This document shows, piece after piece, positions 53,775-63,412 of a stretch of 64,000 nt of DNA. Location: positions 62,001 to 126,000 of the forward strand of contig CAJYWD010000003.1 of assembly GCA_913778505.1 (NCBI GenBank), read 5' to 3'. The notes below the pieces were generated by a model, which saw nothing but the letters and a program-made list of their open reading frames with translations, ran no database searches and was not told the DNA's origin. The position numbers and the translations under genes were made by a program. This DNA is from an uncultured Chryseobacterium sp. (GTDB taxonomy: Bacteria; Bacteroidota; Bacteroidia; Flavobacteriales; Weeksellaceae). The stretch's first letter is position 1. Each line of letters opens with the position of its first letter.

Positions 53775-55355
53775 TTAGTGCACAGCACTCATATCAATTT
53801 TTTCGCCCTTGCCCTTGCGCTCCCGCACGAAGAGGACAAACGGGATACAAATGAGGAACATCAATCCCAGATACAGGAAGACATCCATATATGATAAAAC
53901 TGTAGCTTGTTTTGTTACTGAAAAGTCAAGCATTTGATAAGCGGCATTCAGCGCTCTGTCCGGTGTATAACCTTTTGCGATGAAGCTAGCCTTGAGCGCT
54001 GCCACCCTCTGCTGAACATCAAAATCATTAACATCCAGGTGCGACACCAGATTACTTCTGTACAGTTCACTTTTATTGGCAATAAATGTCGTGATGGCCG
54101 CAATACCGAATGAACCGCCCAGCTGGCGCATCATCCCGGTAAATGCCGCACCCTGGCCAATTTCCGGACCCTTCAAAGTGCTTAATGACAGTGATGTAAT
54201 CGGGATAAACAGCAATCCCAATCCCATCCCGCGCACGATGAGCATCCAGAAGAAGGCATCTTTGCCGGTGTCCGGTGTCAGGATCTTATAACCCCAGAAA
54301 CTGTAGACAAAGAATATGAATAATCCCAAGGCTACGAGGATCTGCTGCTTGGCACCCGCCGTGAGTAATTTCCCGATGATCGGCATCATAAATGCGGTGG
54401 TGAGGGCTGCCGGAATCATCAGTGCTCCGGATTGCAATGCCGTCCAGCCCAGGATACTCTGCGTGTAAAGGGGCACGATAAACGTGGAGCCATACAACCC
54501 GAATCCCAGGATGAAGGACATCACGGTTCCGATCCTGAGGTTTCCGTTCTTCAGCACGCGGAGCTCCACAATCGGGTATTTGAAGGTGAGCTCCCGCCAG
54601 ATGAATAATATAAATCCGACCACGGCAGTAATCGTCAATACAACAATGGCTTTACTGGCGAACCAATCGTCCTCATGACCTCTTTCCAGAATGTACTGGA
54701 GAGAACCTACGAAGGCTGCCAGGAGTCCTATCCCAATCCAGTCTACATCGGAAGCCGAACGCTTCTCGGAATACCGTGGGCTTCTCACGAATTGTAATGT
54801 CAGTAAGGTGGCGATAATCCCCAAAGGAATATTGATGTAAAAGATATACGGCCAGCTGTAATTATCTACAATGTAACCGCCTAATGGTGGTCCTAATGTT
54901 GGCCCGATGATAACGCCCAAGCCGTAAATAGCCTGTGCCATACTTCTCTTCTCGATAGGATAAGACTCCGTGATGATGGTTTGTGAAGTCACCAGCAGTG
55001 CGCCACCGCCAATTCCCTGCATCAGTCGGAAAAATACCAGCTCCCAGATGTTGGTGGCATTACCGCAGAGTAAAGAGAATATGGTGAATATGATGATGGA
55101 AGTTGCAAAGTAATTCCTGCGCCCAAACTGCTGAGACAGCCAGCTGGTCATCGGTACGATGATCACGTTACCAATGGCGTAAGCGGTAATGACCCAGCCC
55201 ACCTCGGAGAGTGTGGCACCCAGGTTACCCTTCATCTCATTGAGTGCCACGTTCACGATGGTGGAGTCCACAATCTCAAGAAGCGCACACATGATCGCCG
55301 TAATGGTAATAATGGTTCTGCGAAATCCGTATTCTACTAATGAATCGTCTTGCAT
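53775..55355 (-). CDS. DHA2-family MFS multidrug efflux pump (EmrB-like)
   Basis: A 526-residue major facilitator protein with about 14 hydrophobic helices, as in drug:H+ antiporters of the 14-helix (DHA2) class. Motif A-like sequence is SWLSQQFGRRNYF (about residues 71-83) and the VIIGPTLGPPLGGYI motif C is clear (about 147-161). It exports drugs or other small molecules with the adaptor and TolC-like proteins encoded upstream. It is the third gene of the operon, 84 bp from the previous one; the gap holds a 13-bp inverted repeat. Confidence 0.92.
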   Translation of the reverse strand: MQDDSLVEYGFRRTIITITAIMCALLEIVDSTIVNVALNEMKGNLGATLSEVGWVITAYAIGNVIIVPMTSWLSQQFGRRNYFATSIIIFTIFSLLCGNATNIWELVFFRLMQGIGGGALLVTSQTIITESYPIEKRSMAQAIYGLGVIIGPTLGPPLGGYIVDNYSWPYIFYINIPLGIIATLLTLQFVRSPRYSEKRSASDVDWIGIGLLAAFVGSLQYILERGHEDDWFASKAIVVLTITAVVGFILFIWRELTFKYPIVELRVLKNGNLRIGTVMSFILGFGLYGSTFIVPLYTQSILGWTALQSGALMIPAALTTAFMMPIIGKLLTAGAKQQILVALGLFIFFVYSFWGYKILTPDTGKDAFFWMLIVRGMGLGLLFIPITSLSLSTLKGPEIGQGAAFTGMMRQLGGSFGIAAITTFIANKSELYRSNLVSHLDVNDFDVQQRVAALKASFIAKGYTPDRALNAAYQMLDFSVTKQATVLSYMDVFLYLGLMFLICIPFVLFVRERKGKGEKIDMSAVH

Positions 55356-55380
55356 AATTTTTTAGGTTTTGGGTTTCAGG

Positions 55381-55430
55381 AATAAGGTATTAGTGAAAAA
55401 GCATTTTAAGCTGATACCTAATACCTTATT
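55381..55430. repeat. 13-bp inverted repeat between efflux genes
   Basis: AATAAGGTATTAG (55381-55393) and CTAATACCTTATT (55418-55430) are perfect inverses around 24 bp; further TAATACC copies lie beside them. It could be an mRNA-stability hairpin within the operon. Confidence 0.5.
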
Positions 55431-55439
55431 GCTAATACC

Positions 55440-56555
55440 CTATTTTAATGAAACGACAGTTTGAACATTCATCCCGACACGGAGCTTTTTCATAATATCC
55501 GGGTTCAGATTGTCGAAAGTGATTTTAACAGGAAGTCTCTGCACCACTTTCACAAAGTTACCGCTGGCGTTGTCCGGAGGCAGCAAAGCGAATGCAGAAC
55601 CGGTAGCCGGAGAGAATGAAGCGATAGTTCCCTGGAATTTCTGGTCAGGATAAGCATCAATCTCGATTTCTACCTTCTGGCCTTCTACCATTTTCTCTAC
55701 CTGCGTTTCTTTATAATTGGCCACCACCCATTTCTGGTTGCTCATCACGAGGCTGAACAATTGTGAACCAGCCTGGATGAATTGTCCTACCTGCACAGGG
55801 ATTTTGGAAACATACCCACTTTCTTTCGCTGTGATTACGGTGTAAGATAAGTTCAGTTTAGCATTTTCCACATCCACCTGTCTCTGCTTTACCTGTGAAG
55901 TGGCGATGCCTACATTCTGGTAAGTGGCATTAGACTGCGATGTTACCACGCCGGTCTGCACGCTGGCCTGGTTTTTCTGGTCTACCAATACCTGTAGCTG
56001 CTTCTGAGCAGACTGGTAAGCAGCCAGAGCCTGTTCGTACTGCTGTTGCGTGATGGAATGGTCTTTCACCAGTTCGGAATAACGCTTCATATCCTGTTCC
56101 GTTCTCCATACATTGACCTTTGCGGCTTCAATCTGTGCATTAGCGGTCTGAACAGCCGCTCTTGAATTCCCGATGCCTGTTTTAGCGGCATCCGAACCAG
56201 CCTGTGCAGCTGCAACGTTGCTCTGTGCTGTTCCGAGTGCGGCCTGAGCCTGCTCCAATGCCAGCTTCTGATCTCTGTCGTCCAGAATCACCAATGTGTC
56301 ACCTTTTTTCACGTATTGATTATCTTTCACTTTCACTTCTGCAACGTAGCCTGATATTTTGGATATCACCGGGCTAACGTCTGCTGCGATCTGAGCATCG
56401 TCCGTTTCTTCGTGAGCCTGACTGTACTTATATTCCCTGAAACCGAAGAAAGCGCCAGCCAAAACTGCAACTGCTAATACGATGTAAAAAACAGGGCTTT
56501 TTTTCTTTTTTTCAGGAATCTCTCCCTGCTCGAATTTTATATTGTCTTGTGCCAT
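55440..56555 (-). CDS. EmrA/HlyD-type membrane-fusion adaptor
   Basis: A 371-residue periplasmic adaptor. An N-terminal transmembrane helix (FYIVLAVAVLAGAFFGF) is followed by a lipoyl/hairpin pattern (VSKISGYVAEVKVKDNQYVKKGDTLVILDDR, then coiled-coil AALGTAQSNVAAAQAGSDA... and a beta-barrel SYTVITAKESGYVSKIPVQVGQF). It links the MFS pump to the TolC-like channel. It is the second gene of the operon, with the TolC-like gene upstream at 124 bp. A complete copy. Confidence 0.9.
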   Translation of the reverse strand: MAQDNIKFEQGEIPEKKKKSPVFYIVLAVAVLAGAFFGFREYKYSQAHEETDDAQIAADVSPVISKISGYVAEVKVKDNQYVKKGDTLVILDDRDQKLALEQAQAALGTAQSNVAAAQAGSDAAKTGIGNSRAAVQTANAQIEAAKVNVWRTEQDMKRYSELVKDHSITQQQYEQALAAYQSAQKQLQVLVDQKNQASVQTGVVTSQSNATYQNVGIATSQVKQRQVDVENAKLNLSYTVITAKESGYVSKIPVQVGQFIQAGSQLFSLVMSNQKWVVANYKETQVEKMVEGQKVEIEIDAYPDQKFQGTIASFSPATGSAFALLPPDNASGNFVKVVQRLPVKITFDNLNPDIMKKLRVGMNVQTVVSLK

Positions 56556-56589
56556 TTTATTGTTTTAAGTTTTATTTGATTGGTTTGAT

Positions 56590-56657
56590 GTCCGATGATG
56601 AACGTCGGATGATTATCATTAAGTTTATTTTATTTTGTTGAATTGCATTCATCGGAC
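56590..56657. repeat. Inverted repeat between TolC-like and adaptor genes
   Basis: GTCCGATGA (56590-56598) and TCATCGGAC (56649-56657) are inverses, with further GTCGGA/TCCGAC pairs next to them. It is intergenic in the operon, possibly a hairpin in the mRNA. Confidence 0.4.
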
Positions 56658-56679
56658 TTCCGACACTCTGCATCCAGCA

Positions 56680-57978
56680 TTACTGATTGATGGTTCCTGT
56701 AGTCTGTAATAATTTCTTGTGCGCTAATGCGGCATCGGCTTTGGAAGTGACGACATTCACACTGGCGGTGATTTTCGCAGTGTCCGCATCCAGAAGGTTG
56801 GTGATGGTTTCCAGGCCGTTGTTGTATTTGTTCAATGTAATACGGTAATTTTCCTCAGCCTGTTCCAGCGCTCTTTGGTACACATCAATTTTCTTGTGCG
56901 CATACAGGTCATTCTGATAATCACGTTTCACTTCCAAAGTGACATTGTCATTTAACAATTCATTATTGGCTGCCAGCTCCTGCTCTCTTGCTTTGGACTG
57001 CATCAGACTGGAGTTCTTCTTCCAGATATTCGACAGGTTGTAAGAAATTCCCACTCCTACATTCACGGCATTGGTGATGGTCAATAGTTTCGGAATATCC
57101 GCGGCTACATATCCGCCTGTGAAAGCTATGGAAGGAAGATTTTCAGCTTTTGCCGCTTTGGTTCCAAGCGCAGCCGCTTTTCTCTGGTAATCCAAAGCCT
57201 GGATGTCCTTTCTGTTTTCTCTTGCCAGATTCAGATAAAAATCGTCCGGTTTGCTGAGATCATCATCGCCAATATAATTGGAATCGACTTCAATTTCCGT
57301 CTTGTCCGGAAGTCCGAGAAGCAGATCCATATTGATATTGGCAATGCTGTAATTGTTCTGCGCTTCCATAAGCTGCAACTCAATATTGGAAGTCTGAAGC
57401 TGCGCTTTCAACCGGTCGTTTCTGGCAATCACGCCATTCTCCTCCAGCTTCAGAAAAGACTGGTCTCTTTTCTGGGAAGAAGATAAATTCTCCTGAAGAA
57501 GTTTCACGACTTCATTCGCTTTGAAAAGATTATTGTATGCCTGAGAAATATTGTACGCAATGGCATTTTTGTCATTATCCGCATTCAGCTTGGAGGCTTC
57601 TACAAGATATTGCGCCGACTGAATCCCATACTTGATCCTTCCTCCGGAATAGATCGGGACGGAAAGATTAGCTGAGCCGTAAAGCACATTGCTGATCTTT
57701 GGTCCGCCGCCGGCCATTCCCGGGATCTTGATATCCACATTCGGCTCCAGCGGAAGATAAAGGTAACTGCCCGAAACTTTGAGCTCCGGCAGCTGTCTGT
57801 TTTTCGCTTCCAAAAGATTGGCTGTAGAGGTCTCGATCTGAGCCTGGTCAATCTTCAGATTCTTGCTGTTCTGAATTCCTAATTTCACAGCTTCTTCCAG
57901 ACTGATCACCCGTTTTTCCTGTGCGGATAACGAGAGGAACGCGCCCACGATCATGACTGATGTAAAAAATTTATTCAC
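56680..57978 (-). CDS. TolC-family outer-membrane efflux protein
   Basis: A 432-residue protein with a signal peptide (KFFTSVMIVGAFLSLSAQ) and the two repeated helical halves of the TolC fold: VISLEEAVKLGIQNSKNLKIDQ near the start, AYNNLFKANEVVKLLQENL, and the second half NRKDIQALDYQRKAAALGTKAAKAENLP to QAEENYRITLNKYNNGLETITNLLDA. It forms the outer-membrane exit duct of the pump. It follows the TetR gene in the same direction. Confidence 0.9.
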   Translation of the reverse strand: MNKFFTSVMIVGAFLSLSAQEKRVISLEEAVKLGIQNSKNLKIDQAQIETSTANLLEAKNRQLPELKVSGSYLYLPLEPNVDIKIPGMAGGGPKISNVLYGSANLSVPIYSGGRIKYGIQSAQYLVEASKLNADNDKNAIAYNISQAYNNLFKANEVVKLLQENLSSSQKRDQSFLKLEENGVIARNDRLKAQLQTSNIELQLMEAQNNYSIANINMDLLLGLPDKTEIEVDSNYIGDDDLSKPDDFYLNLARENRKDIQALDYQRKAAALGTKAAKAENLPSIAFTGGYVAADIPKLLTITNAVNVGVGISYNLSNIWKKNSSLMQSKAREQELAANNELLNDNVTLEVKRDYQNDLYAHKKIDVYQRALEQAEENYRITLNKYNNGLETITNLLDADTAKITASVNVVTSKADAALAHKKLLQTTGTINQ

Positions 57979-58006
57979 TGTTATTCTATTGTTAAAGTTG
58001 TGTATC

Positions 58007-58639
58007 TTATTGTTCCTGATAACCTGTCATGGCTCTCACCATGGTTTTGACATGGCTGCTGAGCTCCTGAAAATATTGGTTCTCATAATGCTTTTCATCA
58101 AAGTCTGGATTATGCTTCTTCAAATAATCCTTGTACATCTTCATACCATGCATGGCATTGAAAATGGTTCCCGAAATGGTGCATTGCAACAGATGATAAG
58201 AAGGTCTGATGGTGAAAATCCCCTTTTCCAAACCAAGTTCTACAATCTGCTCATTGATCTCGATATAATTGATTTTTGAGTCTTTCAGAATGCTCTGTAT
58301 GTTCTTGTTGTGGCTGATGACCTGCTGCGTGTGCACCAGGAGAAAGAAATCCCGCAGCCGCTGAACACGGTTCACGAAATTCTCAATAAAACCATCCAAT
58401 TTCTGAATTTCACTCAACTCGTTATTTTCCAGGATATTCTTTGCAAAGTTGAGTCCTTCTTCCATTCTCCAGCGGAAAAGCTCCTCCATGAGGTTTTCTT
58501 TGGAGCCGAAATAATAGGATATCATTGAAACATTGACCTTGGCTTTCGCTGCAATATCTCGTACAGAAGTTCCATTATAACCGTTTGCAGCGAAGAGTTT
58601 CTCCGCAGCCATCATAATATGTTCTTCCTTTGTTGGCAT
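58007..58639 (-). CDS. TetR/AcrR-family repressor of the efflux operon
   Basis: A 210-residue regulator starting MPTKEEHIMMAAEKLF (frame open 15 codons more). The N-terminal HTH is clear: TSVRDIAAKAKVNVSMISYYFGSKENLMEELF (about residues 25-56). The remainder is a helical ligand-binding domain. It is first in the operon and probably represses it until a ligand is present; a palindromic operator lies just upstream of its start. Confidence 0.88.
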   Translation of the reverse strand: MPTKEEHIMMAAEKLFAANGYNGTSVRDIAAKAKVNVSMISYYFGSKENLMEELFRWRMEEGLNFAKNILENNELSEIQKLDGFIENFVNRVQRLRDFFLLVHTQQVISHNKNIQSILKDSKINYIEINEQIVELGLEKGIFTIRPSYHLLQCTISGTIFNAMHGMKMYKDYLKKHNPDFDEKHYENQYFQELSSHVKTMVRAMTGYQEQ

Positions 58640-58682
58640 AACTGATTTTTGATGTTGCAAATTTAAATCAAAAACCCAACTC

Positions 58683-58702
58683 AATCAAACATTTGTTTGA
58701 TT
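58683..58702. promoter_or_regulatory. Palindromic operator of the TetR regulator
   Basis: AATCAAACA (58683-58691) faces TGTTTGATT (58694-58702) with TT between, a 20-bp dyad of the size TetR dimers bind. It lies 44 bp upstream of the preferred TetR-family start, in the place of the operon promoter. The rest of 58703-58902 is plain AT-rich DNA. Confidence 0.7.
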
Positions 58703-58902
58703 AATTTTTTATTAACAGAAGATTGAAAGCGTCTATAATGATTGATAGTATAATATTAAAATTTGATTATCAACATTTTATGAAATATTTCACATGTGAT
58801 AAACTGAGCCCGAACGTCTCCTTACATAGCAAATATTAAGAGATTATGAGTTGAAATCATAAAGATGTAACTATGACATTTCAAAGTGCTGGATGGACTG
58901 TC

Positions 58903-60009
58903 TTAAGACGCTGATTTATGGATATATCGGGTCAGCTTGATGCCCATATCAGTGAGGACGATTTTGGAATTGGCATTTCTGGAGATGTGGTACGAGGCAT
59001 CGGTGATCTCCTCAACAATAGAAACGATATTGGCACCATGAATAAACCTGGCAAATGATGACCAGTTGAAATTTCCTTCGCTCAATTTTTTGTAAACCAG
59101 ATTATCATTTCCATAATTCTGCAGCATGGCAAGCCGGAAAATCTCAATACAATAATTTAAGAATTTGATCTGTTTCTCACGGTTCCATTCAGAAATTTGG
59201 CGCGCCCATTTTACGATCTCGCGCAGCACTTCGGGCTTTTTCTTGGCCTGAAAAGCATTCCGCACCCACTGTATGAATAAAGTCTCGAATTCGGAAGTTG
59301 CTTCCTTACTGGCAGCCAGTGATTTTGCGAGATTCCAGTCGCCCTGTGCCTGGTAAGCAATCTCTTTAGAATTCTCATGATTCTGAAGTTGTTCCAGAAT
59401 AGCTTCATCATTGATCCTTGGAACATTGACGATCTGACACCGCGATAAGATGGTCGGTAAAATATCATTGGTGCTTGGCGCACAAAGGATAATGAAAGTA
59501 TTTTTCGGTGGTTCTTCCAGAAATTTCAGGATTTTATTGGCGGCAGCGTCGTTCATTTTATCAGCGCGCCAGATGATGAGAATTTTGCTTCCGCCTTCAA
59601 AACTTTTGAGGTTAAATCTCTGTCCGATATCTTCGGCTTCGTCTGCTGAAATGAAAAACTGCTTATTCTCCGATTCCAGGAAACTGGTCCAGTCATCAAA
59701 TGACGCATACGGATTTTCCAAGATCATTTCCCGGAAGTTATCAAAAAACCGTTTGCTCAAAGAGACGTTTTTTTCGGAAAACACCGGAAAACTGAAATGT
59801 AAGTCCAGGTGATTGAGATGCTCTACTTTATGGATAGATGCAGGATTTTCCTTCTCGAAAATCTCCCGCGCCATGGCCAGAGCCAGAGGCAAAGTTCCGA
59901 AACCCTCCTCTCCCACAAAAAGCTGGGCGTGACCTACGCGGGAGTCGCGGATGCTTTCCTGTAAAAGATTTTTAATGGATTGCTGCCCGATAATCTGTTC
60001 CCATTTCAT
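58903..60009 (-). CDS. holB: DNA polymerase III delta' subunit
   Basis: A 368-residue clamp-loader subunit. The AAA+ domain starts IIGQQSIKNLLQESI with a degenerate Walker A lacking Lys (GEEGFGTLP), as usual for delta'. It also has KILIIWRADKMNDAAANKILKFLEEPP and the SRC motif (TILSRCQIVN), which contacts the ATP of a neighbour. The C-terminal collar domain is helical. It serves in loading the beta clamp. The gene stands alone. Confidence 0.92.
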   Translation of the reverse strand: MKWEQIIGQQSIKNLLQESIRDSRVGHAQLFVGEEGFGTLPLALAMAREIFEKENPASIHKVEHLNHLDLHFSFPVFSEKNVSLSKRFFDNFREMILENPYASFDDWTSFLESENKQFFISADEAEDIGQRFNLKSFEGGSKILIIWRADKMNDAAANKILKFLEEPPKNTFIILCAPSTNDILPTILSRCQIVNVPRINDEAILEQLQNHENSKEIAYQAQGDWNLAKSLAASKEATSEFETLFIQWVRNAFQAKKKPEVLREIVKWARQISEWNREKQIKFLNYCIEIFRLAMLQNYGNDNLVYKKLSEGNFNWSSFARFIHGANIVSIVEEITDASYHISRNANSKIVLTDMGIKLTRYIHKSAS

Positions 60010-60255
60010 ACGTAGTTATCATTTCTTTAAAAGGTCGTATGCCACCGTCCAAATCAAAATTAGTCCACTTTACTAAAATTGTAATCGCCGATTTCATACC
60101 GGCAAAGATAATATTTTTGGATTGAAGTCATCAGTCACCATTTGTAAGTTTTTTTGCAAAAAGTCACACCAATTAGACTTAATTCCAAATATACCTGAAC
60201 TATCATAAAACAACATTTATCCATCGAAAGTACTTAACAAACTTTAACCGAAATA

Positions 60256-60263
60256 TATTTTTG
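60256..60263 (+). promoter_or_regulatory. -7 box upstream of the outer-membrane protein gene
   Basis: TATTTTTG fits TAnnTTTG, 45 bp before the ATG at 60309. No clear TTTG at -33. The gap 60010-60255 has no other signal that I see. Confidence 0.4.
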
Positions 60264-60308
60264 CAATTCATTATTAATTAAGATATTTGCGCATTGTAAT
60301 TTTAAAGG

Positions 60309-61598
60309 ATGAAGAGAATTTTTGTTGTATCATCATTGGTGGCAGGATACTTCCTGAATGCGCAGAGCATCGGCAATTCGCCGTACGGCGCTTACGGAAT
60401 TGGAGATGTAAAATATGATAACACAGTCGATATCAGTTCTATGGGTGGGATTTCCACAGCGTACATTTGGGATTTTAACAATAACTTTAATTTCCGAAAC
60501 CCTGCGGCCAACACAAACCTGGAACTGACCACCCTGAAAGTTGAAGGTTCTAATGAGAATAACTATTTCAAATCAGATTTCAACAATGTGAAGGTGGACA
60601 AACATTCTACTTATCTGTCCAACATTGCTATTGCATTTCCGATTTCCAGAAAAGTGAAATTTGGCATGGGTTATCAGCCTTTCAGTTCCAAAAGCTATGA
60701 CATCCTTACATCCTCGGAGAGTACCGATGCAGTAACGGGTGAAGTTCTTAGAGAAGCGCACCGTTTTCATGGTGAAGGTACACTGAACACCGTTCAGGCC
60801 GCTTTTTCTTATCAGGTGACACCATCCTTTGCTTTAGGTCTTCGTTCCAACTTTTATTTCGGCAAACTGTATGATATTGAGGAAGTATCATTCAGCAATG
60901 CGGAACTGGTGAGCGGCTATTCCAACAGTTACAGGATTCATGCCTTTAATTTTACGCTAGGCTCTACTTATCAGAAAAAATTTGCCAATGACAGGAAGCT
61001 GACATTGGGCGCTACCTATACTTTCGGTAATGCAGGTCAGATGAAAAATGTGTATACCAACAGTACTTATTATTATCTGCTTGGCGAAAACAAAGGCGGT
61101 GAAACAATTATTGACCAACAAACGAATTTTGACAAAAAATTCCTTCCTCAGGAAGCGTCACTCGGTCTTGGATATGGCCATGAAACCAAATGGTTTTTTG
61201 GTGGCCAGGTAGATTATAAAAAAGGTGAAAACTTCAATTTCCTTGGTCAGAATCTGGCCTATCAGGACTCTTACCGTTATTCCGTGGGTGGCTGGTACTT
61301 GCCAAATTATAATAACTTCCGTTCTTACTTTTCAAGAGTCATCTACAGATATGGTGCGTATTATGAAAAAGGAAACCTGCAACTGAGCGGTACCAACATC
61401 AATAAGTTTGCACTTACAGCTGGTGTAACACTACCATTTGAGAAAAGTACCATCAACCGTATGAACAGTGTAGATATAGGATTGGAACTTGGTAAAAGAG
61501 GAACATTGGAGAACAACCTGATTCGCCAGAATTTTATCAACCTGAGAATCGGAATCAATTTTGCAGACAAATGGTTTGCTAAACGACTTTATAATTAA
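60309..61598 (+). CDS. Outer-membrane beta-barrel protein
   Basis: A 429-residue protein with a signal peptide (FVVSSLVAGYFLNAQ) and alternating Gly/aromatic strands typical of a beta-barrel (NIAIAFPISRKVKFGMGYQPF, FNFTLGSTYQKKFAND, NLRIGINFADKWFAKRL). It ends in strand-like residues. The N-terminal NSPYGAYGIGDVKYDN with SSMGG resembles PorV/FadL-like proteins of Bacteroidota. It may transport hydrophobic compounds or be part of surface secretion; this cannot be decided. It starts 22 bp before the LptC gene's start after its own stop. Confidence 0.75.
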   Translation: MKRIFVVSSLVAGYFLNAQSIGNSPYGAYGIGDVKYDNTVDISSMGGISTAYIWDFNNNFNFRNPAANTNLELTTLKVEGSNENNYFKSDFNNVKVDKHSTYLSNIAIAFPISRKVKFGMGYQPFSSKSYDILTSSESTDAVTGEVLREAHRFHGEGTLNTVQAAFSYQVTPSFALGLRSNFYFGKLYDIEEVSFSNAELVSGYSNSYRIHAFNFTLGSTYQKKFANDRKLTLGATYTFGNAGQMKNVYTNSTYYYLLGENKGGETIIDQQTNFDKKFLPQEASLGLGYGHETKWFFGGQVDYKKGENFNFLGQNLAYQDSYRYSVGGWYLPNYNNFRSYFSRVIYRYGAYYEKGNLQLSGTNINKFALTAGVTLPFEKSTINRMNSVDIGLELGKRGTLENNLIRQNFINLRIGINFADKWFAKRLYN

Positions 61599-61620
61599 TG
61601 TCTGAATCCTGATAATCTCC

Positions 61621-62220
61621 ATGACGGATTATTGCTTCAAAATATTATTTAACCTTAAAACATCACGGCCGTTTATTCTGCTGCTGATGTTTTTTCTTAT
61701 GCAGTCCTGCGAAGAGGATATGACCAAAGTAAACCAAGGTAAAAAAACAAACTTTGCCTCGCAGGTGATTTTCAACGGAACCATCATCCAGCGGGATTCC
61801 GGACAGGTGAAGGTGCGATTCAAAGCTCCGCTGATTGAGAAATATGAACTGATCGATTCGCCGTACGTGGAGGGCAAAAAAGGCATTTACCTGGAATTTT
61901 TCGATAAGAAAAATCCAAAAGTTCCCGGGAAAATCTGGGCCAATTACGCCAAAAATAACATCAAAAAGGATTTTTACTTTGCCAAAGGGCGGGTCAAGAT
62001 CATCACTACGGAAGGACAGACCTTCGTCACGGAAACCATCAATTGGGATAAGAGCCAACATAAGATGTACACGAAGGATACTGTCTTTGTATCAGACAAA
62101 GACGGCAATATTCTGGTAGGTGCGCACGGCATGGTGGCTAAGGATGACTTTTCCGAATACACCTTTTTCAATAACTCAGGAAGTTTCAACTCTACAAACC
62201 TTCCTGCCACACGCAAATAA
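61621..62220 (+). CDS. lptC: LPS export protein LptC (lipoprotein form)
   Basis: A 199-residue protein with a lipoprotein signal (FILLLMFFLMQSC, Cys about residue 30) followed by the LptC beta-jellyroll: ASQVIFNGTIIQRDSGQVKVRF, GIYLEFFDKK, YFAKGRVKIITTEGQTFVTETINWD and TKDTVFVSDKDGNILVGAHGM. LptC carries lipopolysaccharide from the LptB2FG extractor to LptA. It lies 22 bp after the outer-membrane protein gene, probably cotranscribed. Confidence 0.85.
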   Translation: MTDYCFKILFNLKTSRPFILLLMFFLMQSCEEDMTKVNQGKKTNFASQVIFNGTIIQRDSGQVKVRFKAPLIEKYELIDSPYVEGKKGIYLEFFDKKNPKVPGKIWANYAKNNIKKDFYFAKGRVKIITTEGQTFVTETINWDKSQHKMYTKDTVFVSDKDGNILVGAHGMVAKDDFSEYTFFNNSGSFNSTNLPATRK

Positions 62221-62278
62221 ATTGCGAATAGCTGACGGCTTTTTTTGCATTTGGTTCTCACCATAAATTATTATAGAT

Positions 62279-63334
62279 TTGGAACAACAGAGTTTTCACG
62301 CCATTGGCTTGATGTCCGGCACCAGTCTTGACGGACTGGATATTTGCTACGCAAAATTTATCCGAAACGTATCCAAATGGGATTTTCAGATTCTGAATTG
62401 TGAGACCGTTCCTTATAGTTCCGATTGGGAACACAAACTCAGAAATGCCATCCACCTTCCTAGCGAAGAATTGCTGAAACTGAATTCAGATTACGGCTTT
62501 CTTCTTGGCGAGCTAACTCAAAATTTTATTAATGAATATCACATTAGCGAATTAGACTTGATCGCTTCTCATGGTCATACCGTTTTTCATCAGCCGGAAA
62601 ATCGTTTTACACTCCAGATAGGCGACGGAAGAGCTATAAAATCCAAAACGAATAAAACCGTGATTTACGATTTTCGTAGTCAGGATGTAATTTTCGGTGG
62701 CAACGGCGCTCCGCTGGTTCCAATAGGCGACGAACTACTATTCTCCGGATTTGATGCCTGTCTAAATCTCGGTGGCTTTTCTAATATTTCAATGAAGCGT
62801 GACGGCAAAAGGATAGCTTTTGATATTTGTCCTGTCAATATCATTTTGAATGACTACGCACAACAATTAGGCGAAAAATACGATAACAATGGCGAATTAG
62901 CGAGAGCAGGCAATGTTATCACACGTCTTTTAAATCAATTAAATCAACTGCCTTTCTATCGACAATCGGCTCCCAAGTCACTTGGGATCGAATGGGTCAA
63001 TATGGAAATCATTCCAATGGTCAATGAGTATCGACCGCTAGATATTCTGGCAACACTTACCGAACACGCTGCGACACAAATTGCTGCTGTACTTAACAAA
63101 CATGACATTCAGAACGTGTTGGTGACGGGCGGCGGTGCCTACAACAGGTTTCTGATCGAAAGGATCCAAAGCCTAAGTAATTCCGACATCAGCATTCCGG
63201 ACCGCAAAATTGTTGATTACAAGGAAGCTTTAATATTTTCCTTCATTGGTATTCTGAGGTCATTAAACCACAACAATGTGTTGTCCTCTGCCACGGGCAG
63301 TTCGCAAGATCACAGCTCGGGATTGATTTGCTGA
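62279..63334 (+). CDS. anmK: Anhydro-N-acetylmuramic acid kinase
   Basis: A 351-residue kinase with the signature GLMSGTSLDGLDICYAKF (about residues 10-27), the LIASHGHTVFHQP block (about 97-109), CLNLGGFSNISM and VLVTGGGAYNRFLIERI near the C terminus. It hydrolyses the 1,6-anhydro bond of anhydroMurNAc and phosphorylates the sugar in cell-wall recycling. The best start is TTG at 62279 (EQQSFHAIGLM follows), since no ATG is upstream in frame. It is complete. Confidence 0.93.
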   Translation: MEQQSFHAIGLMSGTSLDGLDICYAKFIRNVSKWDFQILNCETVPYSSDWEHKLRNAIHLPSEELLKLNSDYGFLLGELTQNFINEYHISELDLIASHGHTVFHQPENRFTLQIGDGRAIKSKTNKTVIYDFRSQDVIFGGNGAPLVPIGDELLFSGFDACLNLGGFSNISMKRDGKRIAFDICPVNIILNDYAQQLGEKYDNNGELARAGNVITRLLNQLNQLPFYRQSAPKSLGIEWVNMEIIPMVNEYRPLDILATLTEHAATQIAAVLNKHDIQNVLVTGGGAYNRFLIERIQSLSNSDISIPDRKIVDYKEALIFSFIGILRSLNHNNVLSSATGSSQDHSSGLIC

Positions 63335-63412
63335 TCAGACAATCCAATCCAATGCATTTTTAATATAAATTTGTGGATGGAATACAACTGTCATCACCAG
63401 TACAGCCAGAAT

